Shown here piece by piece: positions 21,101 to 33,100 of a DNA stretch of 64,000 nucleotides (position 1 is the stretch's first letter; each line of letters starts with the position of its first letter). Both the position numbers and the translations under genes were made by a program. Source of the stretch: Actinospineispora eucalypti (GTDB lineage Bacteria > Actinomycetota > Actinomycetes > Mycobacteriales > Pseudonocardiaceae); assembly GCA_014208095.1 (NCBI GenBank), contig JACHMT010000003.1, forward strand, positions 806,001-870,000. Reading direction: 5' to 3'. Under the pieces are notes generated by a model, which worked only from the letters and a program-made list of their open reading frames with translations, was not told where the DNA came from and searched no databases.

Positions 21101-24100
21101 CCCCGCTTGCGCCCAGGCTCGGAGATGACTCCGGCGCGCACCAGCAGCGCGGTCAGCTCCTCGTTCGGGTAGATGTCGTCGCCGGGATCGATACGCAGCA
21201 GCTCGGCCTGCGCCAGCCGGTATAGCTCCCGTCGGCCGGTGTGCCTCGACAACTCGGTCAAGCCGGTGCCGCGCAAGCTGTTGACCAGTGTTCCCGGCCG
21301 CTCGATGACCGTGCGCAGCAACGTGATCACTGCGGTGAGTTCGGCGGGCAGCCCCGCCAGGTGCCGCGCCGCCCGGTACAGGCGGATGATCAGTTCGCGT
21401 TCCCGCTCGGCGGCGCCGCTGCCCGATCGGTCACCGACCCACACCGGCCTGTGCTCGGCCTGGTGGCTGGCGACCAGCGCGAGCAGCGCCGAGCGATCGG
21501 CCTCCGGCATGCGGTCCAGCTCGTCCCGGACCTGCCGGAACCCGATGTCCGCCTGCGGGTCGTCGACGGAGTCCGGGTAGGTGGGGACACCCTCCGGCGC
21601 TCCGCCTCCATCGACGAACTCGTCGACGAAGAACGGCACCAGCTCCGCCGGGTCCTGGAGCTGGGCGGCCAGCATCTGTCCGGCGTAGGCGACGGTGTCG
21701 CCGCCGTCGGGTCCTCGGGCCCAGGGCAGGTGCGCGGTGGCGTCGACCGTCTTGCGGATGTCGGCGGGGCGGACCTGCAGCAGGATGGCCAGGGATTCGG
21801 GCGTTGGCGCGAGGAGTCGGTGGATGTGTCGCCGGTACAGTGCCGTGCCGATGCGGTCGGCGGGCGAGCGGACGTCGTCCGGGTCGTCGATGGACCTGTA
21901 CCCGGCGCCGAGGTTGCTCACTGCGGCTTCGATCCGTTGACGCAACCCGCTGGGTAGCCAGACCGAGGTGTTGCGCAGGTAGCGCTGGACCTGGTCGAGC
22001 AGGTCGGCGGCCTCGTCGAACCGGGTCGGCTCAGCGGCGGCGAGATGGATTTCGGCGGCCGTCAACAGCTGGTTGATGTGGTTTCGCCGGTTTGCCTTCG
22101 GTGCGCCGGTGATCAGGTCGATCAGTACCTGGGTCCGTGGCAGCGGCATCTTGAGTAGGTGTTTTTCGGTGACGCCGTGTGCGCGGGCGAGTTCTCGGTC
22201 GGCTAGCAGTGTGCGCTGGGCGAGATCGAGCGAGTGGAGCTCGCGCAGCACGTGTTTGTCCAGGTAGATGACCCGGCGGCCGTCCTCGTTGCGGAAGTAC
22301 ATGAGCACGCCGAGATCGGCCGCGTCGTTCTTGGCCAACCAGTGGTTGAGTCCGTCCACGACGCGCACTTCGATGTCGTCCGACCAGTTCTTGCTGGCGG
22401 CCCGCACCCGGGCGTAGTCGTCGGCGTCGACCGGCTGGCTGCCCAGTTTGTTGATGCCTTGCTCGATCAGCTCCCGGCGGGCCTGGTCCGGCATGATCTG
22501 CTCACCTGTGGCCAGCAGGATCGCCAATGGCCCGTTGCGCGGCAGCTGGGTGCGGTAGCTGACGACGTCGCGCAGGGCTTGCTCGAGCTGTGTGTAGCCG
22601 GGTTTGCCCGGTTCGAGTTTGGTGGTCCGGCCGGCCAGGTCAGCGAGGTCGTCCAGTAGCCGCTGGTACTCCCAGATCGGTTCATCGGCCCGGCGGGCCA
22701 GCTCGTCCAGGATGTACCTGCCCAGCCAGGAGAGCTGGAAGCGGCCGTTCTTGCCCAGCACCAGCAGTTCGAGTTCCGGTTGGGTGAGGGCGTACATGCG
22801 CCCTCGGTTGTCCACCGGGCGGAGCCCGGTGGCGACCGCCTGCACCTCATCGGGGAGCAGTCCCCCTTCTTCGGCGCCGACCATGGTCAGCAGGTGCGGC
22901 AGCGAGTTCTTCCCGGAGACGGGTTCCGGGCGTGGAGCCAGTCCACTGTCGGGCTCGGTGCGCAGTGACCAGATCAGCGACTTGACGCGCGCCGTGCCGA
23001 GCGCGACCGGTTTCGGTACGAGGGTGCTCGTGAACCAGTCCGCGAGCTCGTCCCAGGCCGGATGGGGGCGGGGTGCCGGCCGGTGAATTGCCGCCCACAC
23101 AGCCCGGCCGTCCGCCGTCACCCTGTAGCGGGGGGTGACACGGCCCGGCGCTACCGGGGTCTCGGTGACTAGACCCCAGCCGGCGTACGCCTGGAGCTGT
23201 GCTGATACGACGGCGCGCCACAACCCGCTGACCAACGCCAGCGCCTCCGCCAAGGTCAGGCCCCGCTCACCGGCCTCCACCAGTGCGTCCAAAGTGGCGC
23301 CCATGGCCTTTTCCGGTGAATCGGCCCGGATCGGGATCCCCGCCGGCCTGCCCACCTTCCGCCGGGGTTCGGGGATGACTCCGGCGCGCACCAGCAGCGC
23401 GGTCAGCTCCGTGTTCGGGTAGATGTCGTCGCCGGGATCGATGCGCAGCAACTCGGCCTGCGCCAGCCGGTACAGCTCCCGCCGGCCGGTGTGCTCCGAC
23501 AACCCGGGCAAGCCGGTGTCGCGCAGGTTTTCGAGCGCCATTCCGGGCCGTTCGGTCACCGGGCGCAGCACCGCGATCACCCCGGGGAGTCCGGCGCGCA
23601 GTCCCGCCAGCTGTCGCGCCGCTTGGTGCAGCCGGATGATCAATTCATGTTCCCGGTCATCCCGGTGGGCGGCGACCAGCGCGAGCAGCGCGGAGCGATC
23701 GGCCTCCGGCAAACCATCCAGCTCGGCCGAGTCCAACACCATGTCGTGGTGCTCGGCGTCGGCCGTCCCGCGGACGTCGGCGGGGCGGACCGGCGGATCG
23801 TCCGGCACGACCTGCTCGCCGGTGTCTGGCCGGGGCGCCGACGGCCCGTTGCGCAGCACGTCCGGCGGCACGCCCAGCAGCGCGGCCTGGTATTGGACGA
23901 CGTCTCCCAGGGCCTGCTCAAGTCTCACGAAGGCGGACCCGCCCAGTTCGAGCTTCGCAGACCCGCCCAGCAGGTCAGCGAGGTCGTCCAGTAGCCGCTG
24001 GTACTCCCAGATCGGTTCATCGGCCCGGCGGGCCAGCTCGTCCAGGATGTACCTGCCCAGCCAGGAGAGCTGGAAGCGGCCGTTCTTGCCCAGCACCAGC

Positions 24101-27100
24101 AGCCCCAGTTCCGGGTAGGTGAAGGCGTACATCCGGTTTCCGTTGGTTGACGGGCGGAGCCCGGTGACAGCCGCCGCTTCGTCGGGGGTCATCCTCCCTT
24201 CCGCCCCGATCTTGGTCAGCAGGTGCAGCAGCGAGTTCTTGCCAGCGGCGGGTTCCGGGCGTGGGGCCAATCCGCTGTTCGGATCGGCGCGCAGCGACCA
24301 GATCAGCGACTTGACGCGCGCCCTGCCGAGGGTGAGCGCCGTCGGCACCTGGGTGCTAGCGAACCAGTCCGAAAGCCCGTCCCACGCTGGATGGGGGCGG
24401 GGTGCCGGCCGGTGAATTGCCACCCACACCGCCCGGCCGTCCGCCGTCACCCTGTACCGGATGACGCGGCTCCCCGGGACGTCGTAGGACTCGGTGGCCA
24501 GCCCCCAGTCGACGTACGCCTGCAGTTGGCGCGAAACGCGATCGCGCCCCACATCGGGGATGGCCGCTTCCGCCACGGTCAGGCCCCGGCTATCGGCCTC
24601 GACCAGCGCGCCCAAGGTGGCGCCCATGGCCTTCTCCGGCACATCGGCCCGACGCGGGATGCCAGCCGGCCTGCCATGTGTGGGGCGGCTCTTGGGGATG
24701 ACTCCGGTGCGTACCAGCAGCGCAGTCAGCTCCCGGTTCGGGTAGACGTCCCCGCCGGGCTCGATACGCAGCAACCCGGCCTGCGCCAGCCGGTACAACA
24801 CCCTCCGGCCGGCGTGCTCCGACAACCCTGGTAGCCCTCTGTCGCGCAGCTTCGCGATCAGCGTCCCGGGCCGGTCGATCACCGCGCGCAGCAACGCGAT
24901 CACGCCGGTGGGCGAGGCTTCGCGCACACCCGCCTCGGCGAACACCTCGGCCAGGTGTCGCGCCGCCCGGTGCAGCTCGGTGATCAGCTCCCGGTCCCGC
25001 TCGACGGAGCCCGCGCCCGCCGGCACGCGCTCGTCCCGGGATCCAGCGATCAGCATGAGCAGGGCGGCGTGATCGGCTTCCAACAACCCGTCGGTGGGGT
25101 CGGCCCGCAGCAGGATGGCCAGCGCTTCTGGCGTCGGCGCCGGGAGCTGGTGGGCGGCGCGGCGGTCCAGGACCGTGCCGATGCGGTCGGCGAGCGAGCC
25201 GGTGCCGTCCGGGTCGTCGATGGACGCGTATTCGTCGGCGAGGCGGCGCAGCGCGGCTTCGGTCAGTTCGGACAACACGTCGTGCCGGGGCACCGACGGG
25301 TCGCCCAGGTAGCGGCGCACCTGGGCGAGGCGATCGGCGGCCTCGTCGAACCGGGTCGGCCCGTCAGCGTCGAGGTGGCGCTCGGCGGCCGCCAGCAACA
25401 GGCGGTGGCGCACCCATTCGTCGAACCGGACCAGCATCCGGGTTTCGCGCGCCAGTTCGCGGGCGACGAGTTCGGCGCGCATCAGCTGCCAGGGCGGGGT
25501 GTGCCCACGCCGGACGAGGGAGATGCGCGCGGAGTAGGCCGCCGAGGCCAGCCCAGCGGCCTCACCGGCGAGCAGCTCGTTGGCGTGCGCCCGCGTGAGG
25601 ACGGCGGCCAGCACCTCCGGGTCATCGGCGCCCGTACCGCTGCGCAGCACCCGTACCCAGCCACCGACGGCACGCAACCGGAACTCGGCGATCTCCTCGG
25701 TGAGCTGGGCGTCGACCTTGGCGAACCACCGCCCGGTCGCGCCGTCGCTGGTGAACACGATGCGTGAGCCGACCCGTCGTACCTCCCGCCATTCGGCGAG
25801 CACCCCGGCGGTCGGTTCGTCGATGCGGGCCAGCTCATCGAGCCCCGCCGCGACCACCGCACGGTCGGCCTCGGTGTAGTCGAGCATCCCGGGGGCACCG
25901 GTGAACGTGCTGCGCAGTCCGTCGATCCCGGCGAGCAAGCCGAACGGGGCGCCGACCCGCGCGTCCGCCTGGTGATCGAGCCAGCGTTGCACCAGCAGCT
26001 TGGCGAGGATGACCAGCGCCTGGGCGTATCCGGGGGGTCCCCGCACGCGCAGCGTCGCTGTTCTCGCCGCCCCGACCGGGGTGTGCGCGTGCATCACCGC
26101 GATCGTGATGACCTTGTCGAGCTCCGGGTCGGCGACATCCCACGAGTTGTCGGAGGGCCGGTGGTGTTCGTGGCTGGCCGGTTCGGTGGCGTGCAGGATG
26201 GTGTGGCGTACCAGTCCCAGGCCGCGCATGGCACGGCGTGCCTTGATGAGCCTGGGCCCGTCGTACCAGACCGTCGGCACCGTCAGGTCGAACCCGCCCC
26301 GGTGCCATCGGACCCGGAACCGGGCCCCCGCCGCCGCGAGCCGCAGCTCGTCGGTTAGCAGCTCGGCCACGTCACGGGATTGCTCCGGTGCCTGGTCCCA
26401 GCGGTAGCCCAGCAGCAATAGCCGGCCGTCCGGCCCGGTGTGTTCGATCTTCTCGATGCCGGCGGCGTGGTGATCCGCGCCGTAGTTCTGATCGTCGAAC
26501 GCGCGCAGCGCGTACGCCCACTCCGAGGTGAGCAGCCGGGCGTTGGTCAACGTCGCCCCGCTGCCCGGCGCCCGGGCCTGACGGCCGAACAGCCCGGTAA
26601 GGCCCAGCGCGTCCCCGGCCCAGGTGCGCAGCAGCTTCATCAGCGACCCGACGGTGGCGCCGGAATGCACCGCCGGGCGGGCACCCAGCTCGCCTAGTGC
26701 GTGCAGCACCGGCGCGATGTTCGGTGCGCCCAGCACGCCGGCCGCTTCCGAGCGCACCGCCAACAAGCCGTCCGGGCCGAGCGAGTCCGCCACACCGGTC
26801 AGCACCGCACGGATCTCGTCCGGCGTGGAGAGATCCCTGTGGGGGTGCTCCTCCTCGGCTAGCCGGCCGAACTCGATGATCAGGCGATCCAGCCGCGTCA
26901 GCAGGCCGATCGCCGCCGCGCGCCGCGTCGCGTCGGTGCGGGCACCCAACAGTCGCCCGAAGGATGCCCACAACCCACCGCGCGCGGTCGGCCAACCCGC
27001 GCCCGGCGCCCACTCGCCGGTGACGTCGGCGATGGGCTTCACCTGCTCGAACACGAGCGGGATGTCACCGTCGTCCAGCATGCGGCCGACCAGGCTGGCC

Positions 27101-30100
27101 AGATCGAGTGGGCCGTCTGCGTCCTCGGACAGCCGAGCGCGGAGCAGCGCCTGGGCACGGAGCAACGGCTCCGCCAGGCGTTCCCGGTCGGCGCGGTGAC
27201 CGGTCTGATCGGCACCCGGGGTGGCGTGGAACCGCCGTTCGTGGTCCACCGCCTCCGCGAACCAGTCCCACAACTTCTCGCCCGCCGGCATGTCCACCAC
27301 ATGTGTCAACAACCACAGGTGGCCCACCCACCAGTCGGTGATCACCGTCTCCCCACCGGCGGTGAACAACGGGACCACTTCCAACACCGCTGGGTCGATC
27401 CCTCGGGCACGCAACCTGTCAGCGGCGTCCTGGTGGCTCACCACCCACACGGTCTGGTCGCGTCGGTGCCCGAGCACCTCCGGGGCCAACGCGCCGTACC
27501 GAGGCAGCTCGCGCATCACCGCTGCCAGCGCCGGCCTTTCCCCGTTGATCAGCTCGCGCAGCGCCAGCTCGCCGTCGTGCAGCTCGGCCGGGTACCGCTC
27601 GTCCAGGTCGGTCACCCAACGGGCGATGGCTGCCCGTACCACATCCGTGATCTCCCCGGCGGTGAAGTCGGCCGCCAGGATCTCCAGCACGGCCTCTTCC
27701 GCCCGAGCCAGCCACGCCGGGGAGTAGCCGTCCGGGTCGCCGTGGTAGACCGCGCGTTCCTCGGCAGAGACCAGCGCGCGGCCGATCGGGCGCACCGTCA
27801 CGTCGATCTCCCGACGCTGCTCGTCGGTGAGCCGGGCGGAGTCGGTTCGCATGGTGACCAACCGTCGGGCGAGAGCGAAGTGAGCGCGGGCCAGCTGGAC
27901 CAGCACGACAAGTAGCACGCCCATCCCGACCAGCACCGTCATCGGGACACCGGTCGGTCCGCGGACACCTTCGCGCACACCGAGCGTGTCGGCGAATGCC
28001 GAGCCCGCATTGATGATCATCAACGCGGGCGAGAGGGCCAGTGCCCGGAAGATCCAGCGCAGCAGCCTGGTCAGGCGGTTCGGGGGGTCACGGGCCGAGC
28101 TGGGGGACCAGCTGGATCGGACCGGGCCGATCGGGTCGACCAGGACGATCGGGCCGGCCAGCGTGTCCAGCTGGTACCAGCCGGCGGGGCGGGCGGTGGC
28201 GTACCCGTGCTTCGAGTCTTCGGTGCCGGCAGGGACCAGCCAGGCCTCGGGCATCGCGCGCAGCTCGAACAGGCCTTGGCCGCGCCCGGTGGCCCGTTCG
28301 GCGAGATAGGCCCGCAGCGCGGGTGCGGCCGGCGGAACCCCGTCAACCGGGCCGAGCGACAGCACCCCACCGGTGACCACCAGCACCCGGGCCTTGCCCA
28401 GCGCCCGGCCACTGGCCGACCACACGCCGAGCGTGATCTCGTCAGGGTGTGCCGGGTGCCCGGACAGCGCAAACGGGTCGGTGATGGCGCCGACGGTCAC
28501 CCGTTCGCCCTCGATGTCCAGTGTGCGCAGTGGCATGAGATCGCCCGCCGGGCGATGCGCGGGCCCGAGCAGCTCGCTCGCGAAGGCGTCCAGCGCGGCG
28601 GCGACCCGGTGTACGCCCCGGGGTTGCTCGGCGATCCGGGCGTACCAGGCGTCGGTCAGCTCGCCGGCCGGGGACGCACCTCGGTGCGGGCCGGGGCGGG
28701 CCGGCGCGGTGCGCACCGCCGCGATGACCAGCCGCAACCAGGCCGCCACCATCGGTTCGCGGGCTGACGGGTACCAGCTCAGCAGCCGGAACAGCAGCGC
28801 ATAAAGCTCGGTTCGTAGCTCGGTGAACTCCGGGTCGGCGGCCAACCGGGCCAGCTCGACCAGCCCCTCGGTGGCGTCGGTCAACTCCGGCAGTTCGCGG
28901 ATCGGCGAGACCGTGTCCAACAGCCACCGAGCCTGTTCGACGGACAGGGCCGAGTCGAACAGTGCCGTCAGCACCGGGTCTCGCCAGCTGGCTGGGAGGG
29001 TGCCCGGCTTGCGCAGCAGCCGCCGGGCCGTTCTGACGAGGGTGGCGGACGGCGGCGCGCCCGCCGGTGCCAACCCGGTCACCACCTGCGCCCGCCGGGC
29101 GGCACGGTGGCCGGCGCGGCGCTCGAACCGAGCGATACCCAACGCCGTGGCCGGGGTGAGCCGCGACAGGTCTTTCCACCGCGTGGGCAGGTCCCGCTGC
29201 CACTCGGCCGCCTGCCGGAGCCGCCACCGGTCGAAGAACACGTCGAAGGGGAAGTCGCCTCCCCTGCCGGAGGCGAATACCGGCCACGGCCCACCGCCAT
29301 CGGCGCCGTAGTCGACCGCGTCGACGTGAGTGGGGGTGGGGAGCAGCGCCGGCAGGGCTTCGGCCGGGTGTCCAGCGGCCCGCCATGCCGCCACCAGGTC
29401 CGGCGCTGCCCGGTGCACCGCCATGACGTCCGTGATCTGCCCGAACAGCGTCAACGCCTCGCCCAGCATGCCCGCGCGAGCCAACAGGCGTACCAGGTCC
29501 GCGCGCCCGTCGTTCAGGTCGTTCAGGTCCCGTTGCCTCAGCTCGGTGTGTGGCGCCCGCCGCCACAGGTCGGCCAGATCGTCGGTCAGCATGCGCAGCT
29601 CGGCGCGCAGGACGATCTGCCTGCCCACATCGCGCCACCGCAGGTAGAGGCGCACTACGACGAACGTGACCAGCGCTACGCCGATCGCCGCGACCACCCA
29701 ACCGACCCAGCCGGCGGACGACGTGCTGGCCTGTGCCGCGGGTCGTAGCGGGGCGGCGCTGGTCACAGCGCCGGCCAACTCGGCGGCCAGCTGGAGGAAC
29801 AGCGGGACCAGCGTGCCGAGCCCGACCAGCCAGCCGATCACCCTCGCCGGGCCGCCGCCCCAGCGGATTTCCGGGCCGGTGTCGTCACCGGGCGGGGCCA
29901 GCCGCAGATATCCGTCCTCGTCCACCCGGGCCTGACCCGCGGTTTCGCGGCGGATCTCCTCCGGGTCGGCCCCGTTGAACAGCTTGGCCACCAGGGTCAG
30001 CGGCATTGGGCCTTGCCGCCCCAGCACGCCGATCACCCGCTCGGGCCTGGACTTACGGACCAGCGGGTCCATCGTGTTGTGTGCGGACCGGATCCCGCTC

Positions 30101-33100
30101 CACGACCGCTGGACGGCGTGTGCCAACCGGGCGGCCGTCAGCCCGAGCGGGTACTCGTCGAGCCGCCGCTCGGCCAAGTCCAGCTGATCCGCCGCCGCGT
30201 ACACCTGGTTGAGTGCTTCCGCCTGGCCGCGGTCGTGCCGATTCCATGCGATGGCCATGGTCCGCTCGAGCGAGTTGAGCCGCGCGCGAACCCGCGTGTG
30301 CTCGATGGTGGCCGGGCCGCGAGGTTCGGCCAGCTCGCGGATGAGGCTGGTCAGCCGCTGGGTGCGCTGGAACAGCGCACGGTTAAGGTCGATCAGGAAC
30401 TGGACCGAAGGCTCCACCGTGGATGGATCTCGAGCACCGACCCGCCGCAGAAGGCGCAGCGCCCGCAGGGCGCGGACCTGGGTGGCCTTGGTGTCGTCGA
30501 GCAGCGCGGACAACTTGTCGGTCAGCTCGTGCACCGGTGTCTCCCGGTTGGTGATGGCGTTCGAGACCAGGGCAAGCCAGTCGGCGAGATCGTCATCCAC
30601 GGTCATGGCCAGCAGCCGGTGACGGAAGCTCGGACCGATGTCGGCCGTGCGCTGGGCGGCAAACCACTCCTCGAGCAGGCGCGCCACCTCGGGCAGCGCA
30701 CTGGCCAGCTCATCGGGCACCCGGCCGTCGGTCATCGGCCGGCCGCGGTCGGCGAACGCCACAGCCAGGTCGGTGAGCAGCAGCTCGACCCCCTCGGTGA
30801 ACAGCCGCCGGTGCTTTTTACGCAGCTCGGTGAACCAGTCGGCGAGGCGCGCCCGGTCGTCCTCGTGGCTCTGCTCGTCGCCGTCGTCCTCGCGGGCCAA
30901 ATGCTCCAGCAACTCGTGCCGCAGCATCTCGGGCAACCAGTCCTCGACCGGTTTCACGGTGTCGAACTCGGCGAGTATTTCGGCGACTTTGGTCATGCCG
31001 GCGCCCGGCGGCTGGTTGGTGAACAGCTCGGCCAGCGCCAGCATCCCCTCCGCCTCTTGCAGCAGCGGCTCCGACACCAGCACCAGGCGGCGGTCCGGCA
31101 GCGTGGTGGCGTAGATGTCGCGGACCTGGACGCCGTAATGGCCGTCGGCCAGGAGTTCCAACGGTCCAGGGGGCAACACCAACACCACGGGTGGCAGGGC
31201 CGGGTCGAACCGGATGCCCAGCAGCTCGCGCCACCGCGCACTGGGCTGGTGCAGGGTGTCGACAGCCAGCTCGGCCAGCATCTTCGCCAGCGACTCCGCT
31301 TGCTCGCCCTTCACGGGCTGCCCGGACAGCGCCCCGAACCGGGCGGGACGGTAGCCGACGACGGTCAGCTCGCCCGGCAGCCCCAGCTCCGTGCCGTCCG
31401 GCAATGCCAGCCGGTTGACGCCGTCCAGCGGCAGCGTCAGGGTGTACTCACCCGCCGGTGAGCTGTTCCGCGGGATCAGGTCGTCCAGGCCCCACGGCCG
31501 GTGCACCAGCAGCTGGACATCGTGCTCGAGCACCAGGTGGGCGGCGTAGGCGCGCAGCATGAGAGCGAAGGTGTCCTCGGTTCCCGCCGAGGTGACTTCG
31601 ATCGGGCCGACCTGCAGCAACCCGAGCGGGGTCCGCAGCACGGGCAGGTAGGCCAGCGGGTCGCCGCCCCGGCGCCCGTTGTCGTCCCACCAGACGCCCA
31701 GTACCGCGAAATGCGGGTAGGCCGCGTTTCGGCCCACCCATGGCCGCACGGTCCGCTTCGCCAGCTTCTCCAGCAGGACCCGGTCGTGCAGCACCCCGAC
31801 CATGGCCGGCTTCCCGTTCAGCCTGATGCCCGAGTCGGAGGTCGGCCATGGCAGGTTTGCCGCCCAGAGCCGCGAGTCCAGCAACGCCGAACGAGCCCCG
31901 GCGGCGAGGCCGCCGAACACCGCCACCGCGTCGTCCTCGGTCGGCATCCGCAGCATGTCGACCGCCGTTTCCAGGTACCAGGTGGCGGGGTCGATCCGGT
32001 CGTGCCGGTACAGCTCGGGGGCCAGCTCGACGAACGTGGCGGCCAGTTCCCGCCAGGCCCGCACCACCCGCTCGCTGGGCAGCGCGGGGTTCGGTGGCTC
32101 GGTGGGCAGCGCCCGGTTCAGCAGCTCGCTCAGCGGATCCCTCAGCCGCCGCGGCAACGGGTCGACCCACAGCCGCGCCAGCGTGAGCAGTTGCTCCGGC
32201 GCCAACCCCAGGCCGATGAGCTCCTCGCGCGGCAGCCGACCTGCCGGGTTGGCGGCGGTGGTGAGGGCAACCGCGAGGTCCGCGTCCGGCTCACCGCGCG
32301 CGAGCACCTGCCGGATCAGCACGTTCAGCAGGTCGGCACGCCGGTCTTCCGGGTCGTGTGCCCTGGCGAGGACCTCCCGGTAGGCGGCGGTCGCCGAGGT
32401 GCCGGCGAAGGCGATCGCCACGTCGGACAGATAGTCCGGGTACTCGGCCTCGGACGACTCGGCAGTCAACGCGCCGGACAAGGTCAGCGAGCCGACGGCC
32501 CGATACTCGGCCGGCAACGCCGCAAACCACTCGCGCAGGTTCGTCACGGAGTCCAGGGCGCTGGTCAACAGCCGCTGGGCCAGGATGTTGTGCGAGCTCA
32601 CCCCGGGATCGACGCCGACGTGGTCGTTGGCCTGGTCGGCAGTAGTGGAGCGCCGAGCCACCGTCTCGGCCGCCGCCAACCACTCGGCCCAGCCCGCCAC
32701 GGCCGGGTCGGCGATCGGCTGGGTCTCCGGGGCTTGCCATTCGGCCACGCGGGCGGCCATCCAGAGGGCCTGGATCCGCGCCGAGCCTTCCCAGCGGAAT
32801 GTCGAAGCCACAGCCGCCCACGTGGCGCCGCCGCGCACCAATCCGCGCAGCGACCCGTACACAACCATGTCCCTCGGCGGCAGCAGCGACACCTCGAGCA
32901 TCCGGGGCAGCGGCGCGGACGGCAGCTCGACCCCGTACACCCCCGCGCGCCGGCGCAGCTCCACGAAGTCCTCGGCCCGAGCCGTTAGATCCGGCAGCAA
33001 CCAGTTGGGCACGGTCTCGGCCTTCTCGGCCAGCGCCACCACCTCGTCCAACCTGCCGGCGGACGCCAACACGCGGGCCCACGCGACGGCCAGCGCGATC

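Larger units (their letters stand above)
15850..25450 (-). repeat. Giant protein: 9.6 kb higher-order repeat array
   Basis: Six winged-helix repeat units of about 1.1 kb, marked by ADRSALL, RPGTLI.KLR, VTADGRAVW, GRARVKSLIWSLR and EYQRLLDDLADL. Approximate spans: 23900-25090, 22600-23725, 20380-21525, 19780-20190 (shortened), 17660-18790 and 16390-17470. After every second unit comes a module with LGVLMYFRN, VIYLD and LLADRELARVHGV (about 22170, 19340 and 15940), then FDEAADLLDQ. The layout is therefore three blocks of two units plus one module, the last ending at signal-like hairpin 3. Confidence 0.8.

Noticed and set aside
15850..25450. CRISPR array or mobile-element repeats
   Set aside because: Repeat units are about 1.1 kb, coding and diverged; there are no short palindromic repeats with unique spacers, no transposase and no terminal inverted repeats.
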